From NCBI RefSeq assembly GCF_021869535.1, contig NW_026262690.1, positions 67,449,995-67,513,994 on the forward strand: a stretch of DNA of 64,000 bases, read 5' to 3'. The stretch's first letter is position 1. Each line of letters begins with the position of its first letter. The translations under genes were made by a program, and so were the position numbers. The notes below the pieces were generated by a model, which searched no databases, was not told the DNA's origin, and worked only from the letters and a program-made list of their open reading frames with translations. This document shows, piece after piece, positions 46,827-60,036 of this stretch. The stretch is from Mytilus californianus. Taxonomy: Eukaryota; Mollusca; Bivalvia; Mytilida; Mytilidae.

Positions 46827-47182
46827 AAAAAGAAGATGTGGTATGATTTCCAATGAGACAACTCTCCACAACAGACCAAATGACACAGAAATTAACAACT
46901 ATAGGTCACCGTACGGCCTTCAACAATGAACAAAGCCCATACCGCACAGTCAGCTATAAAAGGCCCCGAAATGACAATGTAAAACAATTCAAACGAGAAA
47001 ACTAACGGCCTAATTTATGTACAAAAAATGAACGAAAAACAAATATGTAACACATAAACAAACGACAACCATTGAATTACAGGATCCTGACTTGGGACAG
47101 GCACATACATACAGAATGTGGCGGGGTTAAACATGTTAGCGGGATCCCAACCCTCCCCCTAACCTGGGACAGTGGTGTAACA
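46827..47182 (+). repeat. Family H repeat, second unit of the duplication
   Basis: Same as 41205-41560, with one T to C difference at 46924. Confidence 0.85.
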
Positions 47183-48174
47183 GTACAACATAAGAACGAA
47201 CTATAAAAATTAGTTGAAAGAGGCTTAACTCATCAGATGGATAAAAATACAAATACTACAAATACAAGTGGACGTGGCCGGGTACTTGTACATCCAAACA
47301 ACAAAAAGACACTAAGTACAGATCTGAGAGTACTCGCAGTTACTGACAGCTAGTTCAAAGCCACTAACAACTAATAAAAAAAATCATGCATCTAAGACTA
47401 AATTATCAATCCGTACACATCCAGCATCCAATGGATTGAGTGTAAAGACGTCATAAACAGTCAGAGAAAAACATGATCTTGTGTAATGCCAAGATACAGG
47501 TATCGACAGATTGTAGATCCATGAATGTGTATATGTATATAACAGTAATATTTAGTTTGCTTTTAATATACTGATAACAAAATCAATATCAGTACCAATA
47601 AAAACAATATTTAATGATCTAATTACAGTGTTGAATTGTATACTTATAAAAAATGATACATATAAACATACATTTCCTCTGATTGGAAAAAATATCCGTA
47701 AAAAACGTCCGTACTTTATCCGTTTTTAGTATCTCCTAGATCTGGTTCCTTTGGACATGGGAAACAAGTCTGCTCTACTTTCGTTTTGAACAGTTAAAAA
47801 AAAAACCCATGATGCGCTGGTAATTCCAGCAACTGTTCAAACGAAAGATGTAAGCCTAATTTCATCAAGTTAATTTTTATCTGAGAAAGCGTCACAAAGT
47901 ATAAAGAACAAAGGTAGACGAAAAGAAGATTAGCTGTAAACTTTGCCCGATACGGCCGGAAGATAAGTTTTCGAATTGCTGTACCACTTTAAAACATTCA
48001 ACGTTTGATTACTGTTCCTTTCCTGGAAGAAAGAAAGGGTAAGTGAAAATGCCCAAGGATAATATACAAAGTAAATTGTTCAATATTTTTTACGGTCTGA
48101 TAGTAACAGTTGAGTAAAACAATTCTTGTAAACTCTTCCCCAGCTTTCTACTGTTCCTGTCAGGATTTTAACTA

Positions 48175-48281
48175 GTCCAAATAATAATTTATGACGTCTT
48201 GAAAGGCAATTTTAATTTTTTTTTTCTGTGACAATTGTGGTGTAATAAAATAGCCTTTCAAGATGTCATAATTATTTGGAC
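48175..48281. repeat. Inverted repeat, second unit of the duplication
   Basis: Same hairpin as 42553-42659. Confidence 0.8.
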
Positions 48282-51200
48282 AAGATTTATCATAATACTT
48301 AAGGACAGGGCACTATTCTGTGTGTGCATGGCCAAATCAGAAAGGCACTGACTACAACTATGTTAAAAAAGACACTAATTACCAAAATGCTATTTTGGTT
48401 GAGGAACCGATTAAATACGAATGTAACAATAATATTTGTGTCTATGGGTACATTGCAGTATTGTTAAGTTACATTTTTATTAAACTTTTAACCAAAGTTT
48501 AGTTTTGTTGCTGAATTCTCTGCTATGCTTGATAATAATGATAACAATTTATCAGTTCCTCACCCGACCTAGCATTCCGGCAATAAGTAATCGTAGCCAG
48601 TGCTAATCACTCATCCCTAGTATTTCCATGCAGCTCAACTTTTTCCATGAAAAAATGATGGAAAATGATGGAAATTTCGTTTTTTCCATGGAATTCCATG
48701 GAAGTTCATGGAAAAATATTCAATCATTGATAGAAACTTATATGTGTCACTTATTCCATCATTTTCCATGATATGATGGAAAACTTTCCATGGAATTCCA
48801 TGGAAAAATACTGTTTGGATGGAAAATGGGATGGAAAGTAGACTTAGAAAACTTTGTAGATGGAAAAGATTTTCGAGATTGAAAAGAGGATGGAATCTTG
48901 ACTTAGAATATTTTTAACATGGAAAAGAGGATATAATCTGGACTTAGAATATTTTTGAGATGGAAAGGGTGTTGAATGATGACTTTAGTGTGGAAAAAAA
49001 TGTACACACAAATTATTTCCATGCATTAATTATTATCATCAATTAGACATGTGAGCCAGTGAAAGAAATGTAATGTGCCATCTGTTTTTCATTCATCTCT
49101 GTGTAGTCCACAGGAAGTATTATGAACATAGAGTGTGAGGCCAAATGAAGGGGAGCACATGGCTTTATACATTTTTGTGCAATTATTATAACTTAAAACA
49201 TAAAGATGGTAAATAAACAATAAATGGATAATTTTTTATTATAATATATATAAAATATTCAAGATATAGGTAATTAACAGTATTCAATCGGGGCACTTTT
49301 AAAAGAAATCAGACAACTCCTTATACAACCCCCAACACATTTAAAATTTGAACTTGCAATGAAATGCAGACAACAAGCAAAGATGTCTTCTCTCTTGAAC
49401 AAAATGTAAAGTTTACATTGGATGCAGATGAAATAGTTCCAAATAGTTCTTGACATTAAATAGTGCAGATGTATTCTCTGATGCGTTGACTGTTAGATTT
49501 AGGAGCATACCTTTTGGTAAGTACAATGAATTAGATTCCACCATTTTGAATGTGTGCATGCTCCTTTAGTTCAACATAATAACAATAAGTGTCAAGAAAA
49601 GACCTAGATATTAGATTTATACATATAATTATGATGATTGCCTAAGACAAGACAAACTGTTTTATAATGTATTATATATAAACTAATAATCTACTTATTT
49701 GATTAGGGATTTTTCGTTTTGAATTTTCCTCGGAGTTCGGTATTTTTGTTATTTTACTTTCTACTAATGAAGTAATTTGGTTATAAAATTAAAGATCTGT
49801 GGTATGATTGCCAATGAGACATATATCCATAAAAGTAAAAAAGTGTATCAGTATAACAAACTACAGATCAAAACTAAGATTTAAAAAAAGGGACAAGACC
49901 CATCATGATATTTACATGCAATGAAAAAAAAATATTTAAGACAAAGGCCAGAACAACCTCTAAACTTCATGCACCAGTTTCTTGGAACAGGTACATATAA
50001 CACCGAAGTGAGCTTAAATGTATTCTAAAACCAAAAGAGGATTAGCCACTGTGTGTAAACCGAATTGGAGAGGGATCAATAAGAATCTTATACAAAATTT
50101 GGAAAAGTGCACTTGATGGTGAAAATTTATTTGTACTCGCAACGAAACAGGAGAAAAGCTCGTCAAACCTCACTTTTCAACCTGTTTCTAAAGCTCATAC
50201 AAATAAATTTTATATTTTCTGATGATGTACATATATTGCATATATCCCACTTTAATGTGATCTGTAAAATCGGATACAATGTTCTGCAAATCTTTGCAGA
50301 AAACAATAATTTTTTGAAGGGAAAAAATTGGAAAGATAATTCAAATAATTTTCTATATGTTTTTTTTATGGTATGTGCTAAAATTAAAAACTTATATGGA
50401 ACATTCTTGAAAATAAATATACTGAACATTCTTAAAAATGGCATATTTGTATTTGGACATTCTAAAAAATGGCATATTTGTATTTGAACATTCTTACATA
50501 TTATTGGAGGTGTACTTTTTGCCTGAATTTGTCTGGGACAATACAATATGTTTAAAGTACAATATAAATAAACAGTGAGACAATTAAGTGAAAACATCGT
50601 CATAATTTACCAAAAATATGTATGAGTTAGGTGTCTGGAATGCTTAGCACACCTATGTAAGTTTTCTTGTTACTGTAAACAAAAATGTATTTACTACTGC
50701 ACATTAGAACTTAATTGTATTCATTGCATAACATTTAAAACATTAAGTCTGCCTGGAGAGAATCACTCTTGGACTGCTACATTGCTCCTAATGGGGAAAA
50801 ATCAGAACCCTAGTTTTAGAGAGTAGAGAACACACAGTTACTTTATCGTATATGATCAAACGGCAACTAAAATCAATGTGAACTTGGAACTTCAATAAGA
50901 TTAGTAAGTTGGTATTCACCTGTCAGTTTTAATTGATAGTTGAAAATATGATCTTGGTGATTTAGTTTGAAGTTAAAAGTAAGTTGTACAGGCACTGTTT
51001 CATTTTCTAAATTCTTGTCATTTTTGTAATCCCTTGCGTTATTGTCTCATCAGTGTTCCTCTCAATTCTAATTACACATAAAAAATTAAATTCTAACTAT
51101 TGGTATAGGTAATCACAAAATCTGCAACAATATTCCTCTCCTGTTTCTATGAAATTTTTAGACATGTAAGAAAATGTTAGCAGAAACATCAATTTACAAA

Positions 51201-51623
51201 CAGTAACCTGAAATGAACTATATGTAAAAACAAAACTAGTACATGTAATTCAAACTTTTTATCTATCAGTTATGATGGTATAATTGCTGTTCCCTTTAAT
51301 CTTTTATTTTCATGCAGGAATTTTGGTTACCAATATATTGGTTTCTGGTGTAGATGTAATATTCTTTATTATGAAGTGTTTCCTTTTATTAACAATTAAC
51401 TGAATTGAAATCCTGACATATCTGATAAAAGACTGTTCAATATATATTGACCTCTAGATGTCTCCTATTGCTTTTTGCTTTGTTGGGTTGCCATATCATT
51501 GGCTTTAACACATCATCCATTGGACATAATATACTAGTAGAAAAAGAATAACAAAGGTATATCTGAGATTCTATTTAGTCTTTATAAAAGTATTAACAAC
51601 CTTTCTTGTTTTTACAAATAGAT

Positions 51624-52014
51624 GAAAATCATTAAAGTTTCCACATTAAAAATTCAAACTTTTCTTTCAGTCAGAACTTGCTGGATTAACTTTGTAGTTT
51701 AACAGGTGAATGGTGATTGCAGCATGAGCTTTGCCATATATGTAGCTTCAAGACTGTTTATGCAGTTTGCATGGATGCTTTATGATTATAGGTATAATTT
51801 TAACGAACACCCAGTAGAAAGGAACATTCTTCTAAAAACTATTAATGTTTGTATACAGTCAGGAATCTTTTTAGTAGTTGTCAGTGACTCATTTTTGTCT
51901 GTTTATGACTTCATTTTGTTTTGGTATCAGATCTATGGTTGTCTGATTAAATGTTCAGAGTGATTTATATCTTGCCATTTGATTCAGTTTCTGCTGAGAG
52001 TTAACAGGGGCATT
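51624..52014. other. Unrecognised sequence with one 85-codon open frame
   Basis: The plus-strand frame 51706-51963 is fairly rich in aromatic residues and has no motif I recognise. It follows 'tttctttcag' at 51660-51669, but no phase or family evidence supports an exon. Confidence 0.3.
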
Positions 52015-53060
52015 TAAAATTCAAATTCAAATTCTTTATTAACTTTGAGCCTTACGGCTCATCAGTGTATTCAAATACAGTGTATACATATGGCATATTA
52101 CAAACAATATTTACAATATGTATAAACAACAATAGGTGAGGTCAGAAGTTTCATGATTACAAAATAACTTTACAAAAAACTGTTTCTTAATTTAAAAGAG
52201 AAATGTATATATTTTCTAAGTTACAAAGCTGTTTTGTGTTTTCACCAGACAATAATTCTATTAACTTAAAAGTTGATGGCCTAGACCAGTAATATTTTTT
52301 GATATATTTTTTTACGCAAATCAGTATATCTGCTACATTGTAGGATGAAATGAAATTCATCCTCTATGGACACTCTTAAATCACAAAAAATACAATTTCT
52401 TTCATTTCTAATAGTACCAACATAACGTCCAGTTTCAATACAAAGGTTATGTGAAGACATACGAATCATTGTTATACATTTGCGAAAAAGTACAGGAATG
52501 CATTCCTGTAAATAAAATTGCAAAACTACATTTGTTACCACATACTTATATTATCTACACTTTGCAGAAGAGTTTAATAAAAAATGTAACTCTTGTTTAG
52601 CTTGATCAAACAAAGGCTGTCTTATTGAAGGTAAATATGAGCTGTCTACATTCAACAACCACTGATTATCCCACAAATCATTCATACCAAGACTATATAA
52701 CAATCTTACATATGTTGCCCAATTCATACATTTTGAACAATTTAACACAAGCTCTTTATAACAAGACCCTAATTTACAATTGTCACTCACTAAAATTTTG
52801 AACCAAAATTTAAATATTCTAAAATTACGCTCATACTGCAGTGGAAATCTACCTAATTTAAAGTACTCAACCATCACATTTGAGGTCGTTCTTTTGACAC
52901 TTAATAACATTGTACAGTAGTCCAAATGAACCTTTTCTATCATAGGGGATTTGTGTACTCCCCATATCTCACACCCATACATTAATATACTACTAACATA
53001 AGTATAGTTATATTCATCTGGAAGTTGGTTTCCAGATGTGAACTTGTGTTGTTTGACCAC
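52015..53060 (-). pseudogene. 5'-truncated LINE: reverse transcriptase C-terminal end
   Basis: On the minus strand a single frame from 53060 to 52281, broken by one TAA at 52549-52551, encodes YVSSILMYGCEIWG, LDYCTMLLSVKRT, LQYERNFRIFKFWFKIL, RMSSHNLCIETGRYVG and CIFCDL..EDEFHFILQC. These are the thumb and zinc-knuckle-like end of non-LTR retrotransposon reverse transcriptases. The catalytic core lies further 5' and is absent. After the stop come a short 3' UTR and a tail of TTTGAA-type repeats (plus strand 'attcaaattcaaattc' at about 52018-52033), typical of LINE 3' ends. 5' truncation at about 53060 is the usual product of target-primed insertion. Confidence 0.85.
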
Positions 53061-53117
53061 AAATCATTTTAAGTTTTGGGAATGTTGTTAATGACCACTT
53101 ATGACTTAACACAATGA

Positions 53118-53285
53118 ATGAAAATTTGAAAAAAGGCAGGACAGGTGTGTTGAGTAAAAAAAAGGCAGGATGAGCAACTTGGCAAATAAAAAAGGCAGGA
53201 TAAACTAATAAAAAAAAAGGCAGGACCGAATAGAGTGAGAAATAAAAAGGCAGGACAGAGATTACAACTTAAAAAAATGCAGGAC
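53118..53285 (+). repeat. AAAAAGGCAGGA minisatellite
   Basis: Six copies of 'aaaaaggcagga' spaced 26-35 bp apart by variable spacers (for example 'caggtgtgttgagt', 'tgagcaacttggcaaat'). Lies just beyond the truncated 5' end of the LINE. Confidence 0.8.
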
Positions 53286-53943
53286 AAAATTTTTCATTCT
53301 AAAATCTCAAAATGTGGATATTTTAGCAGTTTGTGCAGTTTTCACTAAATTCAAGATATGAAACCTTGATGCAATGCAAATATGTAAGACAAAATTATTA
53401 ATGCTAAAATCTGTCAGACTAATAATGTCTTATGAACAATTTGATAGATTTTTAATATGTTTTAATTTTCGAATAGTCTATTAAGTTTGCCAATTACCTA
53501 TTTGATTATGTTATTACACACTTTTAACACAATTTGTTTCCTTTTGATATAAATAAACAGGTTCTTAACTGGACAAAATTGCCCTCTGCCCATGCATAGC
53601 ATGATAAATAGAAAGTGATATGATAGGCGTGTTCATACCTGCCAACTTTTCAAAGTTTCCATGGGGGGTTTTAAGCGCAAGAGGACCTAAAGCTCTTCTT
53701 GTATTGTCATAAAAGTGTTTAGTCTACTACTATATTATTTGAATGAGTATGCATATGCTTAAATAGCCGTTTTATTCATTTGATTGCCTGTTTAAAGGTA
53801 TTCAGTTCATACAATAAAAGAATTCCTAAATTCAGGTCAACACCTCTCTTGGGGGAAATCCCCCATAAATCATGCAAATTGGCAGGTCTGCGTCTTAACC
53901 AATTTTCATTGAAAAAAAACTACAAAAATGTACATGTATTGAT
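53286..53943. other. Unrecognised AT-rich sequence
   Basis: No gene or repeat supported. The 78-codon frame 53780-54016 runs into the foldback region. Confidence 0.4.
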
Positions 53944-54325
53944 CAAGTCAAATAGGACAGCAGTTCTTAAGCAGTTTATTAGCATTCACAGTTCTTACTT
54001 GACAGCTGTTCTTTAGCAGTTCATTAGCATTCATAGTTGCTAAATTCAAGGCAACGATTAATTAGCATATAGGCATTCCAATAGCATTCCTTAGCAGTTT
54101 CTCAGCAGTTTATTTAGCCTTCACAGTTATTTAGCTGTTATTTTTAACGAAAAATTTAAATGAGATATCCAAAAACTGCTATCATCTCTGAATACTCATG
54201 AGAACAGCTATAATAACAGCTGTCAATAATGAATATTCATACAAACTGCTAAGTTGTACATCCTAATACGGTTTTCAAAACTGCTAATAACTGCTATGGA
54301 ATGCTATCAAAATTCTATATGTAGA
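53944..54325. repeat. Foldback-like block of CAGTTNTTAGCAG subrepeats (left)
   Basis: The first half carries direct copies such as 'gacagcagttcttaagcag' and 'ttctttagcagttcattag'. From about 54170 the motif reverses ('aaaactgctaataactgct'). Starts with 'caagtcaaa'. Confidence 0.65.
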
Positions 54326-54425
54326 CAGCTGGAGACTTTGGACAGGCAAAAAATATATGTGCCCGGAGGTTGAGGGGGTGTAGACATGTTTTGTGAATAC
54401 TCAACCTGGCTTTAGAACCCTTATT

Positions 54426-55720
54426 AGCTCACCTGTTCCACAGGGCCAAGTGAGCTTTTCTCATCACTTGGCGTCCTTCGTCCGTCGTCCGTCATCCGTC
54501 GTCGTCGTCGTCGTCGTCGTTTGTTAACTTGTACAAAAATCTCCTCTGAAACTACCGGGCCAAATTTAACCAAACTTGGCCACAATCATCATTGGGGTAT
54601 CTAGTTTCAAAAATGTGTCCGATGACTCCGCCTGCCAACCAAGATGACTGATATGGCTAAAAATAGAACTTAGGGGTAAAAAAAGGTACAGATAAACTTT
54701 AAACTGCAAAAAATGATCATTAAGACAAGTTCTACAAATGATTCTCATGGTCGAAATCGTCAGCTGACCCCTTCTTAGAGTTATTGCTCTTTGATGATGA
54801 TTTTTACCAATTTTTTGCGTTTTTGCCTTATATCTTATAATAGATAGATAGAAACCTAAGACTACTATAACATGTTATAGTAGTCTCAGTAGAAACTTAA
54901 ATTAGCAAAAATGATCAGCAAGACAAGATCTACAATTAGACAAATATAGAGGAAATCGTCCGGCGGCACCTTATTGGAATTATTGCCTTTAATGACGATT
55001 TTTACCATTTTTTTGCGTTTTGCCTTACATGATAAAAATTATAATAGATAAATAGACACTTTAAATCACAAAAATGATCAGCAAGGCAAGATCTACTAAC
55101 AAGTCAAATGTTGACGATATAGGTAGTAGACTGTCACTCTTTATAGTAGTGATTGCCCTGAAATGAGGATTTGTTTTACCTTCTTTTGTGTTTTGAGCAA
55201 AAACTAAAGAAGATAGAGAGAAACTAAACAGACCAAATGATCAGCAAATACAGAGATTTTTGTCATGAATTCTATTCTCGTCTTCAATGTTGGAGAGTGT
55301 CCTTTGTTGAATATGCACATAGACCAAGCTGAGCGACACAGGCTCTTTAGAGCCTCTAGTTTATTATTTTTGTCAAAAACTATAGGAGTTAGACATATAG
55401 GAGGGAACTTAAAAAATCCTAATTTTTTTTTAAAACAAGATCTACAAGTAAGACAACATAATCAAATTGTCACACTTATATAGTTATAGGATTTATTGCC
55501 ATGAAATGATATATTTTTTTTTAAAACTTTAACAGATAGGTATAAACTATAAACCATAAAAATGATCATAAATACAAGACCTACTAACATGCCACTAAAT
55601 AAGATCTACTAATAAGCAAACAGAACTGATTACAATAAAAGAAAAAAATAAATACCAAAATAACATATTTTTTACCAGGTGAGCGATTCAGGCTCTTGTG
55701 AGCCTCTTGTTAATTATGTC
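54426..55720 (+). repeat. Family B repeat, two 3' ends
   Basis: Head 'agctcacctgttccacaggg' with 'ccaagtgagc', then a TCG microsatellite (about 54497-54520), then 'tttaaccaaacttggccac' blocks. One 3' end lies at 55335-55362 ('acacaggctctttagagcc' tctag) and a second at 55677-55710 ('caggctcttgtgagcctc'), so two elements or an internal duplication. The open frame at 55265 lies within it. Confidence 0.8.
54859..54886. repeat. Perfect 28-bp palindrome
   Basis: Both arms are 'agactactataaca' and its complement, with no loop, extended by CT/AG with one mismatch on each side. Inside the family B repeat. Confidence 0.9.
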
Positions 55721-56179
55721 AGTGGTCGAATAATAGGAGCAGTAAAGAATGCATTTTTAAATCAGTGCTTAGAAAAAGCAATTAATTCAATAAGAGTGGT
55801 TCCTAAAAACCGTATTAATTACCTTGACTAAGTTATTTTCAGATCTCCCCCTTTTTCAACGCTTGAATATGATTTGTTTTTGTTTCTTTACAAAATTGTA
55901 ATAAAATCTTCATCTTTTTATTTTTCTTTTTAAATAACTTCTTGAACTGTATATGCTAGTATTTCATTACACTCCTGTAAACATCTGTTCTATGTGAATA
56001 AACGACTATCCCCTTTTTTTATGGCTGTCTTGTATGATTTCTGTTTTCCCCTCCAAAATTTTGTTAGAACATTTAATATGCACATGCATTAACTGTAACT
56101 TCAACTTACTGTACTGCAGGTGTGTTAAAGTATTCCATTTAGCCTTAATCAAACTTTATAATTGACATAAATACAGTTT

Positions 56180-57110
56180 TTGTCTCTCCTTGACGGAGTC
56201 AAAAAGCGAGACATGGATATGCTGTTTCCGGCGTAGTCGGCGGCGGCGTCAACAATGTATTAGTTTGTGATTAGGTCTAGTTTATGGTGAACTACAAGTG
56301 GTAGGTCAATGATATTTAGTATGCAGTTGTATTAGCATTGGTACATCTCATGTCCATATAGATTATTTGGCAATGCCCGCTCAGTCATGGTCTATTTACT
56401 TTGAAACTTTTGTTTAGTTTACATGTATTAGTTTGTGATTTGGTCAGTTTATGGGGAACCACTAGTGGTAGGTCAATGATATTTGGTATGCAGTTGTATA
56501 AGCATTGGCATATCTCATTTCCAGGGAGATTATTTGACTCCGCCCCCTTAGTCATGGTCTTTTGACTGAAAATTTTGCTTAGTTTACATGTATTAGTTTC
56601 TGATTAGGTCAGTTCAAGGGGGACCATTAGTGGTAGGCCAATTTTGATTGATATTCAGTTGTATAAGCATTAGCACATTTCATTTCCATGGAGAATATTT
56701 GGCCCCGCCTCCTCAGTCATGGTCTATTGACTTTGAAACTTTTGCTTAGTTTACATGTATTAGTTTGTGAGTAGATCAGTTTAAGATGAACTGCTAATGT
56801 TAAGTCAATGATATTTGGTATGCAAATTTATTGGCATTTGGAAGTATAGTTTCCATGGAGATTATATAACCCCACCCCCTCATCATGGTTCATTGACTTT
56901 GAAACTTTTACATAGTCAATGGTATTTGGTATGCAGTTGCATTAGGATTGGCACATCTCATTTCTATGGAGAATGTTTAGCCATGTACCTTCAGTCATGG
57001 TTCATTGACTTTGAATATTTGCATAACTTACATTTTAAAGTATTGCTATTTTAATTTCAACATTTGCACAATCAAAATCACAAAAAGGCGAGACATATTT
57101 CTGTGACAAC
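56180..57110 (+). repeat. Family E repeat
   Basis: Head 'ttgtctctccttgacggagt' with 'caaaaagcgagaca', 'ggcggcggcgtc', then about six units with 'tcaatgatatttggtatgc', ending 'aaggcgagacatatttctgt'. The same order of units as 26185-27150. Confidence 0.85.
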
Positions 57111-57236
57111 AGTTTATTCACTAGCAAGTATTTATACACAGCTTGGAGCCAAATGCACATTTAAAAATGATCAAATAATTTTCAAGTACAGGTTTACTTT
57201 CAAGCTGAAAACACAGCCAGACCAGATCCAAGCATT

Positions 57237-57485
57237 TTTATAAAAAGATTAAAACCAAAACTGCTGTCGAACTGCTGTCAATAACTGCTATCAATAACTG
57301 CTGTCAGATTGACAGCAGTTTCAAGTTTTCAAAACTGCTAAGGGTAAATGCTAAGAAATGATGAAACAAGGCAGTTTTTCAAACTGTTATGGCTTGCTAA
57401 GAACAGCTAACAAACTCCTAAAAATATGAAGAACTGGCAAATAACAGCTATCAAACAGCTATGAATAGCAGTTCAGTTTGACTTG
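57237..57485. repeat. Foldback-like block of CAGTTNTTAGCAG subrepeats (right)
   Basis: 'aactgctgtcaataactgct', 'cagattgacagcagtttc', 'cttgctaagaacagct' and final 'agcagttcagtttgacttg'. The last nine bases (57477-57485) are the exact complement of the first nine of the left block (53944-53952). Confidence 0.65.
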
Positions 57486-57824
57486 GGGATATTGATATCC
57501 AAAGCTTTTTGCTTGAATTAAAATTGATAAATTGTAATTATATATTACAAACAGTAGTTACAGTACCCAATGAAAAATTTGCTTCTAAGAGAAACAACAA
57601 CTACAAATGGATCTCTAGTTCAATTACTGAATATATGCAAATAGACTATTGAGTGGCCAAAAAAGTAGCCAAAGTTACCATCTCCTTCGAACTGGATCTG
57701 TGTGCAGTAGGTTCATTACAACATTTCCCCCAATAAACTTCAAAAGATTTGGCAGAGGCTTAATCAAGTAACTGTGTGGAATCAACAAAAAAGACTATCT
57801 TACACTTTATCAAAAAGTAAAATA

Positions 57825-58040
57825 ACAAAAATACTGAACTCCAAGGAAAATTCAAAACAGAAAGTCCCTTATCTAATGGCAATATCAAAAGCTCAAACAC
57901 ATCAAACGAATGGAGAACAACTGTCATATTCCTGACTTGGTATAGGCATTTCCTTATGTAGAAAATGGTAGATCAAACCTGACTTGATAGCTAGCTAAAC
58001 CTCTCACTTGTATGACAGTCGCATAGAATGTCATATAACA
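57825..58040 (+). repeat. Dispersed repeat family I
   Basis: 'aacaaaaatactgaactcc', 'cagaaagtcccttatcta', 'acacatcaaacgaatggag', 'catattcctgacttgg' and 'cctctcacttgtatgacag'. Confidence 0.85.
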
Positions 58041-58149
58041 CTGGAAAGGCAATAGTGAAATTTATAAACTTTTTAACTTGATTTGTGTTAAGTGGTCATT
58101 AACAACATTCCAAAACTTCAAATGATTAGTGGAGGCTTAAACTACACAA

Positions 58150-59610
58150 CCATCCTTGGGAAATAATGTTCATAGAATTTGTCTGGTTATATTGCTGGCC
58201 AACAAACATTGCCACCAATGCTAAAAATAGAACATAAAGGGATAAATACAAGTAGTATTATTTTGGAAACTCTTATAGATAGAGAATATCTGAGTGAAGA
58301 TCTATCTACTTTTTGTTTATGTTAAAATAGTCAGAAAAATCTTGAAAAGTAATAGATAGACAAAATCATTTTGATGCCAAATAATCAGCAAAACAAGATC
58401 TACAAATAAGGAAACATAGCAGAAATTGTAAGTCAACACCTCACAGGAGTTATTGAACCTAAATTACAACATTTACCATGTTTTTAGGTATTTGCCTATT
58501 ATCTTGAAAATTGTAAAGATAAATATCATCAGGACAAGGTAGATAAATAAGTTTTCATAACCATAATTTTTACCCATTTTTGCATTTTTGGAAAAACATA
58601 GTAGATAAAGAAAAACTGTAAAGCAAAACAGGTTAGCTAGATGAAGTCATATAGTTGAAATTGTCCGCAATCTATTTCTTTGTGGAGTTATTGCCCTAAT
58701 TTGACACTTTTTACAATTTTTTGCATTTTGGGCAAACACTATAAAAGATAGAGAGAAACTCCAAAAGTAGCAATGACACAGAAATAGGTATACATTGCAG
58801 AAATTGTCGGGCCACAACCCTTTATGAGTTATTGCCCTTAAATGATGATTTTTAATATTTTTTGTGTGTTTTATGGGGAGTCAACAGATAAAAACTTACA
58901 AGATACAAAAAAAAAGAAGAAAGTTATGAATTAAATTCTGATCTATCATGTTGGAGTCTTGGAGAGTGGAAAATGTTGAAGATGCATATTGAGTGAGGAG
59001 AGTATCACATGTTCTTTTAGGCCTGTAGTTTGCTTTACTAGTGAAGCAGGAACTGCATACCTATTGGTATGACCTAAATTCACCAAAAGCTTTTTGTTGA
59101 AGTTTTTTGTTGCTCAATATTTAGTAAAATGTGTATTTAATTTTGTTTCAATTTTTTTTTTTCTAAATATTTTAACCATTGTCTTTATAATGTCTTTAAC
59201 ATGTGGTTTTTGGTTACACTATTGTTTTGTTTATACCTTTATCCCAATGTGATCTAAATATTAGAGTAAATATCAAATGTTCAAGTTAGTTTTTCTAATT
59301 ATGGGTCTCTGTTGTCAGCCACTTTGCCACAATCATCATTGGGGTATCTAGTTTTAAAAATGTGGTCATTGACCTTTACTTGCCAACCAACATGGTCGAC
59401 ATGGCTGAAAAAGAACAAAGGTAAATGATTTGTTTTTCTAGAAAAGATGGAGAGAAACTGTATTCAGATAAAATGATCAGCAAAACTAAATCAACAACAA
59501 AGAGATTTTTGTCATGAATTGTATTCTAGTTTACAATATTTGAGAGTGTTCATTGTTGAAGATGCACATAGACCTAGGTGAGAGACACAGGCTATTTAGA
59601 ACTTGTTGTT
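58150..59610 (+). repeat. Diverged family B relic(s)
   Basis: Scattered family B text: 'ccaccaatgctaaaaatag', 'agttattgccc' several times, 'aatcatcattggggtatc' (59330), 'ccaaccaacatggtcgac', and a degraded end 'gagacacaggctatttaga' near 59580. No intact head. Confidence 0.55.
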
Positions 59611-59837
59611 TTTTCAGTAACTCAACAGAATGCAATATCATAAATATCCTAGGCAATTACTAATAGTATCACTACAATGAAGGACTAACATGCCCTAAGG
59701 TTTGGAAAAGTTACTTTGACTCCCTAACCTGACATTGTGTTAGCTTGTAATTTTTCTAAACAAGGATCTTCATGTGAGTCAATATTTGTATGGCAAATAT
59801 GAATTGAGTTTTAAACGAATAGAAATGGTTTGATTTA

Positions 59838-60036
59838 AAAAAGAGGGACGAAAGATACCAGAGGGACAGTCAAACTCATAGATCGAAAACAAACTGACAA
59901 CGTCATGGCCAAAAATAAAAAGACAAACAGACAAATAATAGTACAGATGACACAACATAGAAAACTAAAGACTAAGCAACACGAACCCCACCAAAAACTG
60001 GGGGTGATCTCAGGTGCTCCGGAAGGGTAAGCAGAT
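59838..60036 (+). repeat. Dispersed GGGACA-type repeat (family G)
   Basis: Near-identical to 29664-29880, including the end 'ctcaggtgctccggaaggg'. Confidence 0.85.

Larger units (their letters stand above)
46006..51623. repeat. 5,622-bp tandem duplication, unit 2
   Basis: Near-identical to unit 1. The junction is 'tacaaataga' followed by a T run and 'attttgtgtcgg'; the unit ends at 'caaatagat' (51623), after which the sequence differs. Contents as in unit 1. Very recent duplication or an assembly artefact. Confidence 0.95.

Noticed and set aside
51706..51963. 85-codon open frame after the 5.6-kb duplication
   Set aside because: No recognisable domain or splice phase evidence; kept only as unrecognised sequence.
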